A stretch of DNA of 64,000 nt. Origin: Micromonospora cremea (lineage in GTDB: Bacteria > Actinomycetota > Actinomycetes > Mycobacteriales > Micromonosporaceae). How positions within the stretch are numbered: the first letter of the stretch is position 1; each line of letters starts with the position of its first letter. Under the pieces are notes generated by a model. It did no database searches and had not been told where the DNA came from. It saw only the letters and a list, made by a program, of their open reading frames with translations. Below are positions 56,237 to 64,000 of this stretch, piece by piece. The position numbers were made by a program, and so were the translations under genes. The stretch covers positions 3,349,501-3,413,500 of the forward strand of contig NZ_FSQT01000002.1 of assembly GCF_900143515.1 (NCBI RefSeq), in the 5' to 3' direction.

Positions 56237-57055
56237 GTGCGGCTGACCTCGATCCACACGTACCCCGTCAAGGGTTGCCACCGGCTCGACCACGACGACG
56301 CCCTCGTGCGGCCGTGGGGCCTCGCGGGCGACCGGCGCTGGATGGTGGTGGACGCCGACGGCGTCGGCGTCACCCAGCGCGAGACCACCCGGCTGGTCGG
56401 CCTGCGCCCCACGGTTCACCCCGGCGGCCTCTCGCTGCGCGCCGACGGGCAGCCCGACCTCGACGTGCCCGAGCCGGCCGGCGGGGGCCCCATCGCCGTG
56501 CGCACCTTCCGCAGCCGGAAGACTCCAATCCCCGCGCTACCCGCCGGGCCGGCAGCCGACGCCTGGCTCGGCGCGCTGCTCGGCCGGACGGTCCGACTGG
56601 TCTGGCTGGCTCGGCCGACCCGACACCTTGCCGCCGGAGATCGCGAGCACGACACCGGCGACCAGGTCAGCTTCGCGGACGCCTACCCATTGCTGCTGGC
56701 GAACGCCGCCTCCCTCGACGCCCTCAACGGCTGGCTCGCCGAGGCCGCAGAGGAGCCGGTGCCGATGGCCCGGTTCCGGCCCAACCTGGTAGTCGACGGC
56801 GCCCCTGCCTGGGCCGAGGACGACTGGGCCGGCCGGTCGCTGCGCATCGGCGACCTGCGCTTCCGTGCCGCCGGGCCGTGCGACCGCTGCGTGGTGACCA
56901 CAACCGACCAGGAGACCGGGGTGCGCGCGAAGGAGCCGCTGCGCACGCTCGGCCAGTACCGCAACGTCCAACAGAAACTCCTCTTCGGGCTGCATCTGGT
57001 GCCCGTCGACAGTGGACCCGTGGCCGTCGGCGCCCCGGTCGTCCTCGAGGCCTGA
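56237..57055 (+). CDS. MOSC domain protein (mARC-like)
   Basis: A 272-residue protein starting GTG. The N-terminal beta-barrel domain (LTSIHTYPVKGCHRLD, GDRRWMVVDADG) and the C-terminal MOSC domain with PCDRCVVTTTDQETG contain the Cys that binds the molybdenum cofactor in this family (GPCDRC). Such proteins reduce N-hydroxylated compounds or carry sulfur. It starts 4 bp after the methyltransferase gene and may be co-transcribed, though the functional link is unclear. Confidence 0.9.
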   Translation: MRLTSIHTYPVKGCHRLDHDDALVRPWGLAGDRRWMVVDADGVGVTQRETTRLVGLRPTVHPGGLSLRADGQPDLDVPEPAGGGPIAVRTFRSRKTPIPALPAGPAADAWLGALLGRTVRLVWLARPTRHLAAGDREHDTGDQVSFADAYPLLLANAASLDALNGWLAEAAEEPVPMARFRPNLVVDGAPAWAEDDWAGRSLRIGDLRFRAAGPCDRCVVTTTDQETGVRAKEPLRTLGQYRNVQQKLLFGLHLVPVDSGPVAVGAPVVLEA

Positions 57056-57217
57056 CCGGTCGCGGGCCCGCCCGGAGCTGGCCGCGCCGGCTGCCGGGCC
57101 GGATCGAGGTGACCGCGGGTCGGTTGCGGGAGCGCACCGGTCACCGTCCGTCGACACTGTCTTAGCTTCGGCTTAGCCGGCTTGTCCGGCCGACGGCGGT
57201 TCGGGCAGCATCGCGGC

Positions 57218-58222
57218 GTGACGGACGCAAGCGCTCCCGGCGGCGTCGACATCGACCTCGACCTGGACCGGGCTCCGGACGACCGGCCCACGCCCTCGTC
57301 CGGCCCAATCCCCTGGCTGGTCGCCACCGGCGTCACCATCCTCGCGGCGGCGCTCGGCCTCACCCTGGCGCTGCGCTCCGGCTCCACTCCCGCCTGCGCC
57401 GCCGGCCGCGTGCTCGCCGCGCCGCCCACCGGCACCGCCACGCACAGCGGCAAGGCGACCTTCTACGACTCGAACGGCACCGGCGGCAACTGCTCCAACC
57501 CGGCCGCCCCGGCCAACCGGCTCTACGTCGCGCTCGGTCCGACGGAGTACGCCGCCGGCGCCGCCTGCGGCGGGTTCCTCGACGTGAGCGGCCCCAAGGG
57601 CAGCATCCGCGTCCTGATCATGGACCAGTGCCCGGAATGCGCGCCGGGGCATCTCGACCTGTCCCGCGAGGCGTTCGCCCGGATCGCCGACCCGGTCCAG
57701 GGCCTCGTCCCGATCACCTACCGCGCGGTGGTCAACCCGCCACTACCCGGCCCGCTCACCTTCCGGATCAAGGAGGGCGCGTCACAGTTCTGGTTCGCCG
57801 TCCGGGTGGGCAACCACGGCAACCCGCTGCGCGCCGTCGAGGTCCGGCAGGACGACAGCGACCCGTGGCAGTCGGCCGCCCGGCAGGACTACAACTACTG
57901 GCTGATCCCGTCCGGCGCCGGCGCCGGCCCGTACACGATCCGGGTGAGCGACGTGTACGGGAACCGGGTCACCGTCGCCGGCATCCGGATGGCGCCCGGC
58001 CAGGTCCAGACCAGCGCGGTCCGCATGTACGGGCGCGGCGCGGTGGCCGCCACCGCGCGTCCGTCCGCGTCGGCCCGGCCGTCCACCAACCGACCAGCGG
58101 GTACGCCGACGCAGGCCCGCCGCCCGGCCGAGGTGGCGAAGGCGAGTGCGCCCGCCACGGCGGTGGCCAACCCGCCAGCCACCCGGCCGGCCGGGGCCAC
58201 GGCCCGCTGGTGCGCGAGCTGA
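57218..58222 (+). CDS. Expansin-like secreted protein
   Basis: A 334-residue protein with an N-terminal cytoplasmic lead, one signal-anchor helix (WLVATGVTILAAALGLTLAL), a double-psi beta-barrel domain (GKATFYDSNGTGGNCS, CGGFLDVSGP, IMDQCPECAPGHLDLS with the conserved His-Asp) and a CBM63-like domain (QFWFAVRVGNHGNPLRAVEV). It ends in a Thr/Pro/Ala-rich tail. Bacterial expansins loosen cellulose-containing or peptidoglycan material without hydrolysis. The start was set at GTG 57218; TTG 57182 is possible. It converges with the GNAT gene. Confidence 0.88.
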   Translation: MTDASAPGGVDIDLDLDRAPDDRPTPSSGPIPWLVATGVTILAAALGLTLALRSGSTPACAAGRVLAAPPTGTATHSGKATFYDSNGTGGNCSNPAAPANRLYVALGPTEYAAGAACGGFLDVSGPKGSIRVLIMDQCPECAPGHLDLSREAFARIADPVQGLVPITYRAVVNPPLPGPLTFRIKEGASQFWFAVRVGNHGNPLRAVEVRQDDSDPWQSAARQDYNYWLIPSGAGAGPYTIRVSDVYGNRVTVAGIRMAPGQVQTSAVRMYGRGAVAATARPSASARPSTNRPAGTPTQARRPAEVAKASAPATAVANPPATRPAGATARWCAS

Positions 58223-58226
58223 CCGC

Positions 58227-58763
58227 TCAGTCGGTCGGCGGCAGGTCGAGCCACATCAGGACCTCGTCCCGGTCGTCACCGGGCGCCACCCGCAGCGCGC
58301 CCGGCAGGCGACCGATCTCCCGGTACCCCAGCCGGCGGTAGAACCCGTCCAACCCCAGCCCGTCCCGCACCGTCACGTGCAGCGCCTCGTAGCCCAGCTC
58401 CCGGCCCAGCCGGGCGGCCTCGCGCATCAGCGCCGAGCCGTAGCCGCTGCCCTGGGTGTCCGGATGGACCATCACGCGCTTCAGCACACACCAGTGCGCC
58501 TTGAGCGGAAACCGGTTGTCGGAGAAGATCAGCACAGCCACCAGCCGGTCGCCGGCGTACCCGACCAGCAGCCGGTCCGGTCCGTCGGCGATGCCGGCGA
58601 AGGTCGGGTCGGCGGTGGCGCGGACGTCGGCCGCGGTGACCGGAGGCACGAAACCGACCGCGCCGCCGGCGTTGCTGACGTCCACCCAGAGGGCGACGAT
58701 CTCGGCGCGCAGCTGTGGGGTGAGGTCGGGATCGAGGACGAGGCGCAAACTCACGCCCGCCAT
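58227..58763 (-). CDS. GNAT family N-acetyltransferase
   Basis: A 178-residue acetyltransferase. The acetyl-CoA-binding motif is VMVHPDTQGSGYGSALMREA, followed by EALHVTVRDGLGLDGFYRRLGY. It is convergent with the expansin gene (4 bp between stops). The substrate cannot be predicted. Confidence 0.88.
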   Translation of the reverse strand: MAGVSLRLVLDPDLTPQLRAEIVALWVDVSNAGGAVGFVPPVTAADVRATADPTFAGIADGPDRLLVGYAGDRLVAVLIFSDNRFPLKAHWCVLKRVMVHPDTQGSGYGSALMREAARLGRELGYEALHVTVRDGLGLDGFYRRLGYREIGRLPGALRVAPGDDRDEVLMWLDLPPTD

Positions 58764-58848
58764 CCTGACCGCTCGGGCACCCGGTCGGCCCGAGGTGTGA
58801 TCGATCCGACCGACAGCGCAGGCCGGGGACTCACGTGCGACTCAATTG

Positions 58849-58931
58849 TGCGGGAGAGGGGATTCGAACCCCCACGTCCAATAGGACAATAGGACCTAAA
58901 CCTACCGCGGCTGCCGTTACGCCACTCCCGC
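58849..58931 (-). tRNA. tRNA-Leu (anticodon TAG)
   Basis: Read on the minus strand: acceptor GCGGGAG pairs with CTCCCGC, the D arm contains GTAACGGCA, and the anticodon stem GTAGG/CCTAT encloses loop TTTAGGT with anticodon TAG. A long variable arm (GTCC-TATT-GGAC) is diagnostic for class II tRNAs, and the T arm is GGGGGTTCGAATCCCC. CCA is not encoded. Length is 83 nt. It decodes CUA, a rare codon in high-GC actinomycetes. Its first 15 nt overlap the end of the upstream HNH gene. Confidence 0.95.
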
Positions 58932-59831
58932 CAACTTGCTGATTCTAGAGTGTCGGGCCGCCGGGGTGCACAGGCCGGCCGACCGGAGTATCGCCGACAC
59001 GGCGTAACCGCCGAGGGCGCACTCGCCCGCGGTCATGTCCGCCAAGCCCTGCGCAACCCGGTGCGCTCCCCACTCGGGATGGGCAAGAGCGAAGCCGATC
59101 ACGAGGTCTGTGAAACGCTGCTGCAGCGCACGGGTGCGAGAGCGCGAGGGAGGATCTATAGTCCCGGTTGCCCTCAATCGCCCGACCAGGGTACTGACGT
59201 GACGCCGCGAGCACTTGATAAGCCGAGCAGCCTCAACCGCCGTAACCGCGCCTTTCTCGACCTGACGAAGCAGCGTGTAGATGTCATCGTCTGCGAGTGC
59301 TGTCGGAGATCGCTCAGCGTCGGTGGCGGGTTGGCTGCCGCTTGCTCGGCCGTTGACCGCGTCGGCACGCGGTTTCCGGCCCGCGTAGGTGTTCGTCTGG
59401 CTGTGGCAGTTAGGGCACAGCAATCGCAGGTTGGGCGGACGGTTGTCAAGGAAGTCCCCGTTGATGTGATCAACATGTAGGACTAGTGATTTCCCTTGCC
59501 AGACCGTACCCACGCCGCCGGCCTCGCACTCGGCCGGTAAGCCGAGGAACAGGAGCGCCCGCTTCAGCCTGGTGCCGGGAGTGCGCCGAGCGTTCCGGGG
59601 CAGTTTGATGAGCACCTGATGCGCGGGGACGCGCGGCGCCGAACTGCCTCGGTTGTGGGCGCTGCCAGTGAAATGAGAGGTGTCAATCCCGAACTTCTTG
59701 AGCTGCCGACTGATGTGCGCGTGGGAGCCGCCGCTGACGCGGATGCCGAGCAGCCGCATCACCTCGGTGATGTTGCGAGCGGCGGCGGCCGCCGCGGCCA
59801 ACGCCTCGGGCGTGTACTTGTACCGGACCAC
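58917..59831 (-). CDS. HNH endonuclease with a transposase-like C-terminal domain
   Basis: A 304-residue protein. Residues 5-55 are a helix-turn-helix-like lead (YTPEALAAAAAAARNITEVM). An HNH nuclease core follows with His122, Asn134 and His143 (HVDHINGDFLDN, NLRLLCPNCHSQTN) and a Cys pair at 139/142. After about residue 175 there is a second DNA-binding region (AARLIKCSRRHVSTLVGRL) and a block reading FALAHPEWGAHRVAQGL and AILRSAGLCTPAARH. That block resembles the HTH_21 lead of IS3/IS481-type transposases. The stop TAA lies inside the tRNA-Leu gene, 15 bp past its 5' end. The combination suggests a selfish or homing element derivative. Confidence 0.8.
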   Translation of the reverse strand: MVRYKYTPEALAAAAAAARNITEVMRLLGIRVSGGSHAHISRQLKKFGIDTSHFTGSAHNRGSSAPRVPAHQVLIKLPRNARRTPGTRLKRALLFLGLPAECEAGGVGTVWQGKSLVLHVDHINGDFLDNRPPNLRLLCPNCHSQTNTYAGRKPRADAVNGRASGSQPATDAERSPTALADDDIYTLLRQVEKGAVTAVEAARLIKCSRRHVSTLVGRLRATGTIDPPSRSRTRALQQRFTDLVIGFALAHPEWGAHRVAQGLADMTAGECALGGYAVSAILRSAGLCTPAARHSRISKLAGVA

Positions 59832-59860
59832 CCGCAGATGGTGACGGTCCGGTACGACAG

Positions 59861-60337
59861 TCAGTCCAGGCCGAGGTCGCGGCGGAGCTTGGCGACGTGC
59901 CCGGTGGCCTTGACGTTGTAGAGCGCCCGTTCGATCTTGCCGTCGGCGTCGATGACGAAGGTCGAGCGGATCACACCGGTCACGGTCTTCCCGTACAGCT
60001 GCTTCTCGCCGTACGCGCCGTACGCAATCAGCACCGCCTTGTCCACGTCTGACACCAGCGGGAAGGTGATCGCGTCGCGGTCGCGGAACTTCGCGAGCTT
60101 CTCGGGCTTGTCCGGGGAGATGCCGACCACCTCGTAGCCGGCGGCCTGGAGGGAGGCGAGCGAGTCACGGAAGTCGCAGGCCTGCTTGGTGCAGCCAGGG
60201 GTCATCGCCGCCGGGTAGGCGTAGAGGACCACCTTGCGGCCTCGCAGGTCGGCCAGGGCGAGCTGGTCACCGGTGTCGGTGGGGAGGGTGAACTCGGGTG
60301 CGGGGTCACCGGGGGAGAGGCGGTCGGGCGCGGTCAT
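59861..60337 (-). CDS. bcp: Thioredoxin-dependent peroxiredoxin (Bcp/PrxQ type)
   Basis: A 158-residue peroxidase. The peroxidatic Cys49 and resolving Cys54 are in MTPGCTKQAC. PAPEFTLPTDTG and GISPDKPEKLAKF are typical. It reduces hydrogen peroxide and alkyl hydroperoxides with thioredoxin. It ends 30 bp from the start of the HNH gene and is divergent from the cbi operon. Confidence 0.95.
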   Translation of the reverse strand: MTAPDRLSPGDPAPEFTLPTDTGDQLALADLRGRKVVLYAYPAAMTPGCTKQACDFRDSLASLQAAGYEVVGISPDKPEKLAKFRDRDAITFPLVSDVDKAVLIAYGAYGEKQLYGKTVTGVIRSTFVIDADGKIERALYNVKATGHVAKLRRDLGLD

Positions 60338-60447
60338 GGCCCGACGATACCGCCGGGCCGGCCGGTGCCGCCGCAGGCGACGCGCCGAGCGGTCGCGGCC
60401 GCTGGTCGGCGGCGTCCCGGTCCGGGATGGTGATCAAGAACATGCGT

Positions 60448-60468
60448 TGTTGCCAAGGTATGGCAACA
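60448..60468. promoter_or_regulatory. Nur-like palindrome upstream of cbiMNQO
   Basis: TGTTGCCA (60448-60455), spacer AGGTA, TGGCAACA (60461-60468): perfect 8-bp arms with a 5-bp spacer. It fits the form of the nickel-responsive Nur box (TTGC-N9-GCAA) known from Streptomyces, and it is 68 bp upstream of cbiM. No cobalamin riboswitch was recognised in this leader. Confidence 0.6.
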
Positions 60469-60535
60469 GCAGTGATTGGGAAATAGGCTGACTTCCGCCG
60501 GCCCCGGACGGGTCCGCTGACGCGTGGGAGGTCGC

Positions 60536-61252
60536 GTGGAAACACTGGCGATGCACATCTCGAACGGGATCATCGATGGTCCCGTCGCAGCGGTCTTCGC
60601 GGCGTTCGCCCTCGCGGCGCTCACCGGCTGCGTCCTGCGCGGCCGGCGCGACCTGGACGACCGCCTGGCCCCGATGGCCGGCCTGGTGGCCGCGTTCATC
60701 TTCGCCGTCCAGATGCTCAACTTTCCGATCTTCACGGCCGGGGTGAGTGGGCACCTGCTCGGTGGCGCGCTCGCCGCGATGCTGGTCGGCCCGTGGGTCG
60801 GCGCGCTCTGTGTGTCGGTGGTGCTGGTCGTGCAGGCGCTGGTCTTCGGCGACGGGGGCGTGGCGATGCTCGGCCTCAACATCACCAACATGGCGCTGCT
60901 CGGCACTGCGGCGGCGTACGTGCTGATCGCGGTGCTGCTGCGGGTGCTGCCCCGCACGCCCGCCGGCCTGGCGGTCACCGGGTTCGTCGCCGCGATGCTC
61001 AGCGTGGTGGTCGCGTCCCAGGGCTTCGTCCTGCAGTACTGGCTGGGCGGCACCACCGACCTGGGCGGCAACCTGGCCGGCCTGGCCGGCACGATGGCCG
61101 GTGTCCACCTGCTGATCGGCATCGGCGAGGGCCTGATCACCGCCACCACCGTGGTCACCGTGGCGAAGGTGCGCCCCGATCTCGTCTACGCGTTGCGCGG
61201 GTTGCGTCCCGCCGCCGTGCCCACCGTTCCTGCCGTCGGAGGTGTCCGATGA
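60536..61252 (+). CDS. cbiM: ECF transporter substrate-binding component CbiM/NikM
   Basis: A membrane protein of 238 residues with about six TM helices. The metal site marks are MHISNG at the start and the His in TAGVSGHLLGG. GTG 60536 follows GGGAGG, giving METLAMHIS. ATG 60551 gives the MHIS N-terminus expected for direct metal binding but has no close ribosome-binding site. The stop overlaps cbiN. With a Nur-like box upstream, nickel is the more likely cargo than cobalt. Confidence 0.92.
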   Translation: METLAMHISNGIIDGPVAAVFAAFALAALTGCVLRGRRDLDDRLAPMAGLVAAFIFAVQMLNFPIFTAGVSGHLLGGALAAMLVGPWVGALCVSVVLVVQALVFGDGGVAMLGLNITNMALLGTAAAYVLIAVLLRVLPRTPAGLAVTGFVAAMLSVVVASQGFVLQYWLGGTTDLGGNLAGLAGTMAGVHLLIGIGEGLITATTVVTVAKVRPDLVYALRGLRPAAVPTVPAVGGVR

Positions 61253-61671
61253 AGAACCGCTCCTGGGCCTTCCTGGCCGGTGGCCTGCTGGTCGCCCTGC
61301 TGCTGGCGGGGGTGGTGAGCAACTACGCCTCGTCCCACCCGGACGGGTTGGACTCGTCGCTGCTGAAGGGGTGCACCGTCGACGCCGATGACAACATCGT
61401 CGGCGGAAGCTGCCCGGCGCAGCAGGCCCGGGAGCACGAGTTGGGGGACAGCCCGCTCGCCGACTACGGGGTGCGGGGCGTGGAGAACGGCTTCCTCTCC
61501 ACCGGCCTCTCCGGGGTGCTCGGCGTGCTGCTCACCTTCGCGGTCGGCGCGGGTGGCTTCTGGCTGTTGCGCCGCCGTGGTGCCACGTCGACCCCGGGTG
61601 CCACGTCCGTCGAGGGCGAGACGCCGACCGAGGGTGACGCGGCGACGTCCCGCGCCCGCGCGGCGCGCTGA
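61249..61671 (+). CDS. CbiN/NikN-like component with PDGLE motif
   Basis: A 140-residue protein with an N-terminal TM, an extracytoplasmic part containing SHPDGLDSS (the PDGLE-type motif of CbiN/NikN proteins), a second TM (GVLGVLLTFAVGAGGFWLL) and a cytoplasmic tail rich in Thr/Glu. The ATG overlaps the cbiM stop (ATGA). CbiN is a small subunit needed for full transport activity in cobalt and nickel ECF systems. Confidence 0.85.
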   Translation: MKNRSWAFLAGGLLVALLLAGVVSNYASSHPDGLDSSLLKGCTVDADDNIVGGSCPAQQAREHELGDSPLADYGVRGVENGFLSTGLSGVLGVLLTFAVGAGGFWLLRRRGATSTPGATSVEGETPTEGDAATSRARAAR

Positions 61672-61687
61672 GCAGAGGGGTACGCGG

Positions 61688-62458
61688 ATGGGTGCCGGTC
61701 ACGGGCACGTGCTGTACCGCGAGTCCGACTCGCCGGTGCACCGGCTCCCGCCCGAGGTCAAGATCGTGGCGATGGTGGTCTTCACGGTCGCCGTGGTGGC
61801 CACCCCACGGGCCGCGTTCTGGGCCTTCGGCGCGTACGCCCTGCTGGTGGCGGCGGTGGCGGCGCTGGCCCGGGTGGGGCCGCGGTGGCTGCTCAGCCGG
61901 GCGCTGATCGAGTTGCCGTTCGTGCTGTTCGCCGTCGCGCTGCCGTTCCTCGGTGCCGGCGAGCGGGTCGACGTGCTGGGCCTGCGGCTGTCCGAGGACG
62001 GGCTGCACGGCGCGTGGAACATCGTGGCCAAGGGCACCCTGGGTGTCCTCGCTTCGCTGCTGCTCGCCGCGACCACCACCACCCGGGACCTGATCGTCGG
62101 GCTGGACCGGTTGCACTGCCCGCAGGTGCTCACCCAGATCGCCACGTTCATGCTGCGCTACCTCGACGTGCTGGTCGGCGAGGCACGGCGGATGCGGGTG
62201 GCCCGGATCTCGCGGGGTGACGATCCGCGTTTCCTGTGGCAGCTGCGGGGTTTCGCCGCCGGGATCGGGGCGCTGTTCCTGCGGGCCTTTGAACGCGGCG
62301 AGCGGGTCTACCTGGCGATGCTGTCCCGGGGCTACTCGGGGCGGATGCCCGAGGTGTGGCAGGGCGACGGCGCGGCGACCGCCGGTCAGTGGCTGGTGGC
62401 GGCGACCGTGCCGGTGGTGGCGGCCTCCATCGCCGCCACCGCCGTCGTGCTGACATGA
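61688..62458 (+). CDS. cbiQ: ECF transporter transmembrane component CbiQ
   Basis: A 256-residue protein with about five TM helices. The coupling motifs are RMRVARISRGD (first Ala-Arg-Gly type region) and ERVYLAMLSRGYSG. The conserved opening SPVHRLPPEVKIV matches the family. It begins 16 bp after cbiN, and its stop overlaps cbiO (ATGA). Confidence 0.93.
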   Translation: MGAGHGHVLYRESDSPVHRLPPEVKIVAMVVFTVAVVATPRAAFWAFGAYALLVAAVAALARVGPRWLLSRALIELPFVLFAVALPFLGAGERVDVLGLRLSEDGLHGAWNIVAKGTLGVLASLLLAATTTTRDLIVGLDRLHCPQVLTQIATFMLRYLDVLVGEARRMRVARISRGDDPRFLWQLRGFAAGIGALFLRAFERGERVYLAMLSRGYSGRMPEVWQGDGAATAGQWLVAATVPVVAASIAATAVVLT

Positions 62459-63213
62459 TCGGTGTCGTGCAGACCGCTGTCTCGCTGGACGTTCGTGGCG
62501 TTCGGTACGCGTACCCGGACGGGCATGTCGCCCTGCACGGGGTGGACCTGAGCGTGCCGCGCGGGGACCGGGTGGCGCTGCTGGGGCCCAATGGGGCCGG
62601 TAAGACCACGTTGGTGCTGCACCTCAACGGCATCCTCACTCCGACCGAGGGCAGCGTGAGCGTCGGCGGTCTGACCGTGACGCCGGACCGGGCCACCCTG
62701 TCCGAGGTGCGCCGCCGCGTCGGCATCGTCTTTCAGGACCCGGACGACCAGCTCTTCCTGCCCACCGTGGCGGAGGACGTCGCGTTCGGGCCGGCCAACC
62801 TGGGCCTGCGCGGGGCGGAGCTGGCCGCCCGGGTGGACGAGGCGCTCGCCGCGGTGGGGATGAGCGAGCACCGGGACCGGGCGCCGCAGCACCTCTCCTT
62901 CGGGCAGCGCCGCCGGGTGGCGGTGGCCACCGTGCTCGCCATGCACCCGGAGATCCTGGTGCTGGACGAGCCGTCGTCGAACCTGGACCCGGCGGCACGG
63001 CGTGAGCTGGCCGAGATCCTGCGTGAGCTGCCGGTGACGCTGTTGATGGTGACCCACGACCTGCCGTACGCGGCGGAGCTGTGCCAGCGCTCGGTGATCC
63101 TGGACGGTGGCCGGATCGTCGCCGACGCCCCCACCCTGGACCTGCTGGCCGACTCCACGCTCCTGGCCCGCCACCGCCTGGAACTCCCATACGGCTTCGC
63201 CCCGCGCCCCTGA
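62455..63213 (+). CDS. cbiO: ECF transporter ATPase CbiO
   Basis: A 252-residue ABC ATPase. Walker A is GPNGAGKTT (44-52), the Q loop is VFQDPDDQLF, the signature is LSFGQRRRVA, Walker B is ILVLDEPSSNLD, and the switch His is in MVTHDLPYA. Only one ATPase gene is present, so a homodimer is expected. It ends in a short stem-loop shared with the convergent gene. Confidence 0.95.
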   Translation: MIGVVQTAVSLDVRGVRYAYPDGHVALHGVDLSVPRGDRVALLGPNGAGKTTLVLHLNGILTPTEGSVSVGGLTVTPDRATLSEVRRRVGIVFQDPDDQLFLPTVAEDVAFGPANLGLRGAELAARVDEALAAVGMSEHRDRAPQHLSFGQRRRVAVATVLAMHPEILVLDEPSSNLDPAARRELAEILRELPVTLLMVTHDLPYAAELCQRSVILDGGRIVADAPTLDLLADSTLLARHRLELPYGFAPRP

Positions 63214-63228
63214 CCGGCGGCGGTCAGG
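63209..63228. terminator. Short bidirectional stem-loop between cbiO and the last gene
   Basis: CCTGACCG (63209-63216), loop GCGG, CGGTCAGG (63221-63228), overlapping both stop codons of the convergent genes. Confidence 0.5.
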
Positions 63229-64000
63229 TCCGGGCGGGGGCGGAGGTTCGGGAGGCGGCGTGCAGGCGCAGGACGCCAGCGGCGGTCGCGCCGGCGCCGG
63301 TGATCAGCACCAGAGCCACCATGACCCGGGCGATCTCGGCCGGCCAGGGCACCGGGGCGACGGACCGGGCGAACACCGCGGCGTTGGCCACCCCGGCGAA
63401 GAGCGCCAGGCAGGCCCCGGCCAGCGCCACCGCGAAGTCGGCGGCCGGGCGGCGGGCCAGCGCGTAGCAACCGGCGGCGATCGCGCCGAGGCCGGTGAGC
63501 AGCGACCAGACCTGTCCGGACAGCAGCCCGACCAGCACCCCGCCCACGCCGTGGGCGCCGGCGTCCAGTTCCCGGCCCACCGGGTAGAGCACGGCGACGG
63601 CACCGCCGGCGACCAGCAGCACGCCCAACGCGGACAGCGCCCGGGCGCCGGGCGGCGCGGCGGCGGCGAGCAGGCCGAGCGCGCCCACCGCGAGCAGTCC
63701 CACGATGGTCACCGCCCACCAGGTGTACGCGTCCGGCGGCGGCAGCCAGTCCAGCGTGCCGCGGATCTGCGCCGGTTCGGCGCCGTCGCGCAGCGGGATC
63801 GTCCAGTCCCGGACGCGGTGCTCGCGGTCCGGCGCGGCGCGTACCGCGTCCGGCGGCGTCGACTCCCGCCACAGCGCGCGCTGGTCGTGCCAGCGCACCG
63901 TGGTCCCGTCGGCGATCCGCCGCCAGGAGGGGGTGGCCGCCGGGTCCGCCTCGGCGGGCAGCCTGGTGTCCCCGGCGATGGTGCGGTTCAGGTACGTGGC
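63224..64000 (-). CDS. Conserved actinobacterial membrane protein (5' end outside window)
   Basis: The last 258 codons are in the window and the frame is open at the right edge. The first part is extracytoplasmic (TVRWHDQRALW and RDWTIPLRDG), followed by about five TM helices (WWAVTIVGLLAVGALGLL and ALSALGVLLVAGGAVAVLY among them). The WHDQR/WTIPL pattern belongs to a family of actinobacterial membrane proteins sometimes found near copper or haem genes; I cannot assign a role. No signal or start is visible because the N-terminus is off the edge. Confidence 0.6.
   Translation of the reverse strand, partial: ATYLNRTIAGDTRLPAEADPAATPSWRRIADGTTVRWHDQRALWRESTPPDAVRAAPDREHRVRDWTIPLRDGAEPAQIRGTLDWLPPPDAYTWWAVTIVGLLAVGALGLLAAAAPPGARALSALGVLLVAGGAVAVLYPVGRELDAGAHGVGGVLVGLLSGQVWSLLTGLGAIAAGCYALARRPAADFAVALAGACLALFAGVANAAVFARSVAPVPWPAEIARVMVALVLITGAGATAAGVLRLHAASRTSAPART

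Noticed and set aside
60340..60535. Possible cobalamin riboswitch before cbiM
   Set aside because: The leader is short and shows no B12-box-like core; a palindromic protein site is seen instead.

Overview
This 64-kb window is high-GC actinobacterial DNA. The best fit is Micromonosporaceae, for example Micromonospora. The reasons are a GC-rich third codon position throughout, many GTG starts, a clpS/DUF2017/mec-cysO-cysM/MBL/rph/rdgB gene order close to the actinobacterial (Mycobacterium-like) arrangement, a GH12 cellulase under a CebR-like operator, and a cbiMNQO set. The genus is inferred, not proven. There are no rRNA genes and no complete IS element. One tRNA is present, tRNA-Leu(TAG).

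Layout. 1-7353: a compact cluster with the tail of an oxidoreductase, a nucleotide-sugar-type epimerase, two aldolases of the dihydrodipicolinate synthase (DHDPS) superfamily, a DegT-type aminotransferase, two amidohydrolase-type proteins and a divergent regulator. Two related palindromes look like that regulator's operators. 7434-9835: two divergent citrate synthases, one fused to an N-terminal DNA-binding domain. 9942-14288: a scarred region in which four genes are cut off at two breakpoints (about 10312 and 13833), with frameshifted remnants of an aldolase and a GH12 cellulase. 14593-17579: an FAD monooxygenase and cytochrome c oxidase subunit I, followed by a low-complexity stretch with a 40-bp palindrome and a 22-bp tandem repeat.

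18376-24282 (minus strand): a LuxR-type ATPase regulator, the NAD salvage genes pncB and pncA, and an MFS exporter. 24480-31428: a degenerate GTPase-like protein, clpS, DUF2017, the CysO-dependent cysteine synthesis genes (JAMM peptidase, sulfur carrier, CysM), an MBL hydrolase, RNase PH and the RdgB nucleotide-cleansing enzyme. The sulfur carrier has an unusual 35-residue tail after its Gly-Gly. 31538-40774: an exopolysaccharide locus with an alginate-lyase-like protein, a membrane glycosyltransferase, an acyltransferase/SGNH protein, an O-antigen-ligase-like protein, a glycosyltransferase and a flippase.

40834-48639 (minus strand): a histidine utilisation operon of the formimidoylglutamate deiminase type (rpiR-like regulator, hutU, an M20 amidohydrolase, hutF, hutI, hutH). 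48808-50781: a membrane protein that looks like a remnant kinase N-lobe joined to an inactive trypsin-like domain. 51292-56232: a second surface-polysaccharide group (GT2, polyprenyl-phosphate sugar transferase, LCP ligase, methyltransferase). 56237-60337: a MOSC protein, an expansin-like protein, a GNAT enzyme, tRNA-Leu, an HNH nuclease with a transposase-like tail that overlaps the tRNA, and a Bcp peroxiredoxin. 60536-63213: an ECF nickel/cobalt transporter, cbiMNQO, behind a Nur-like palindrome. The window ends inside a membrane protein gene.
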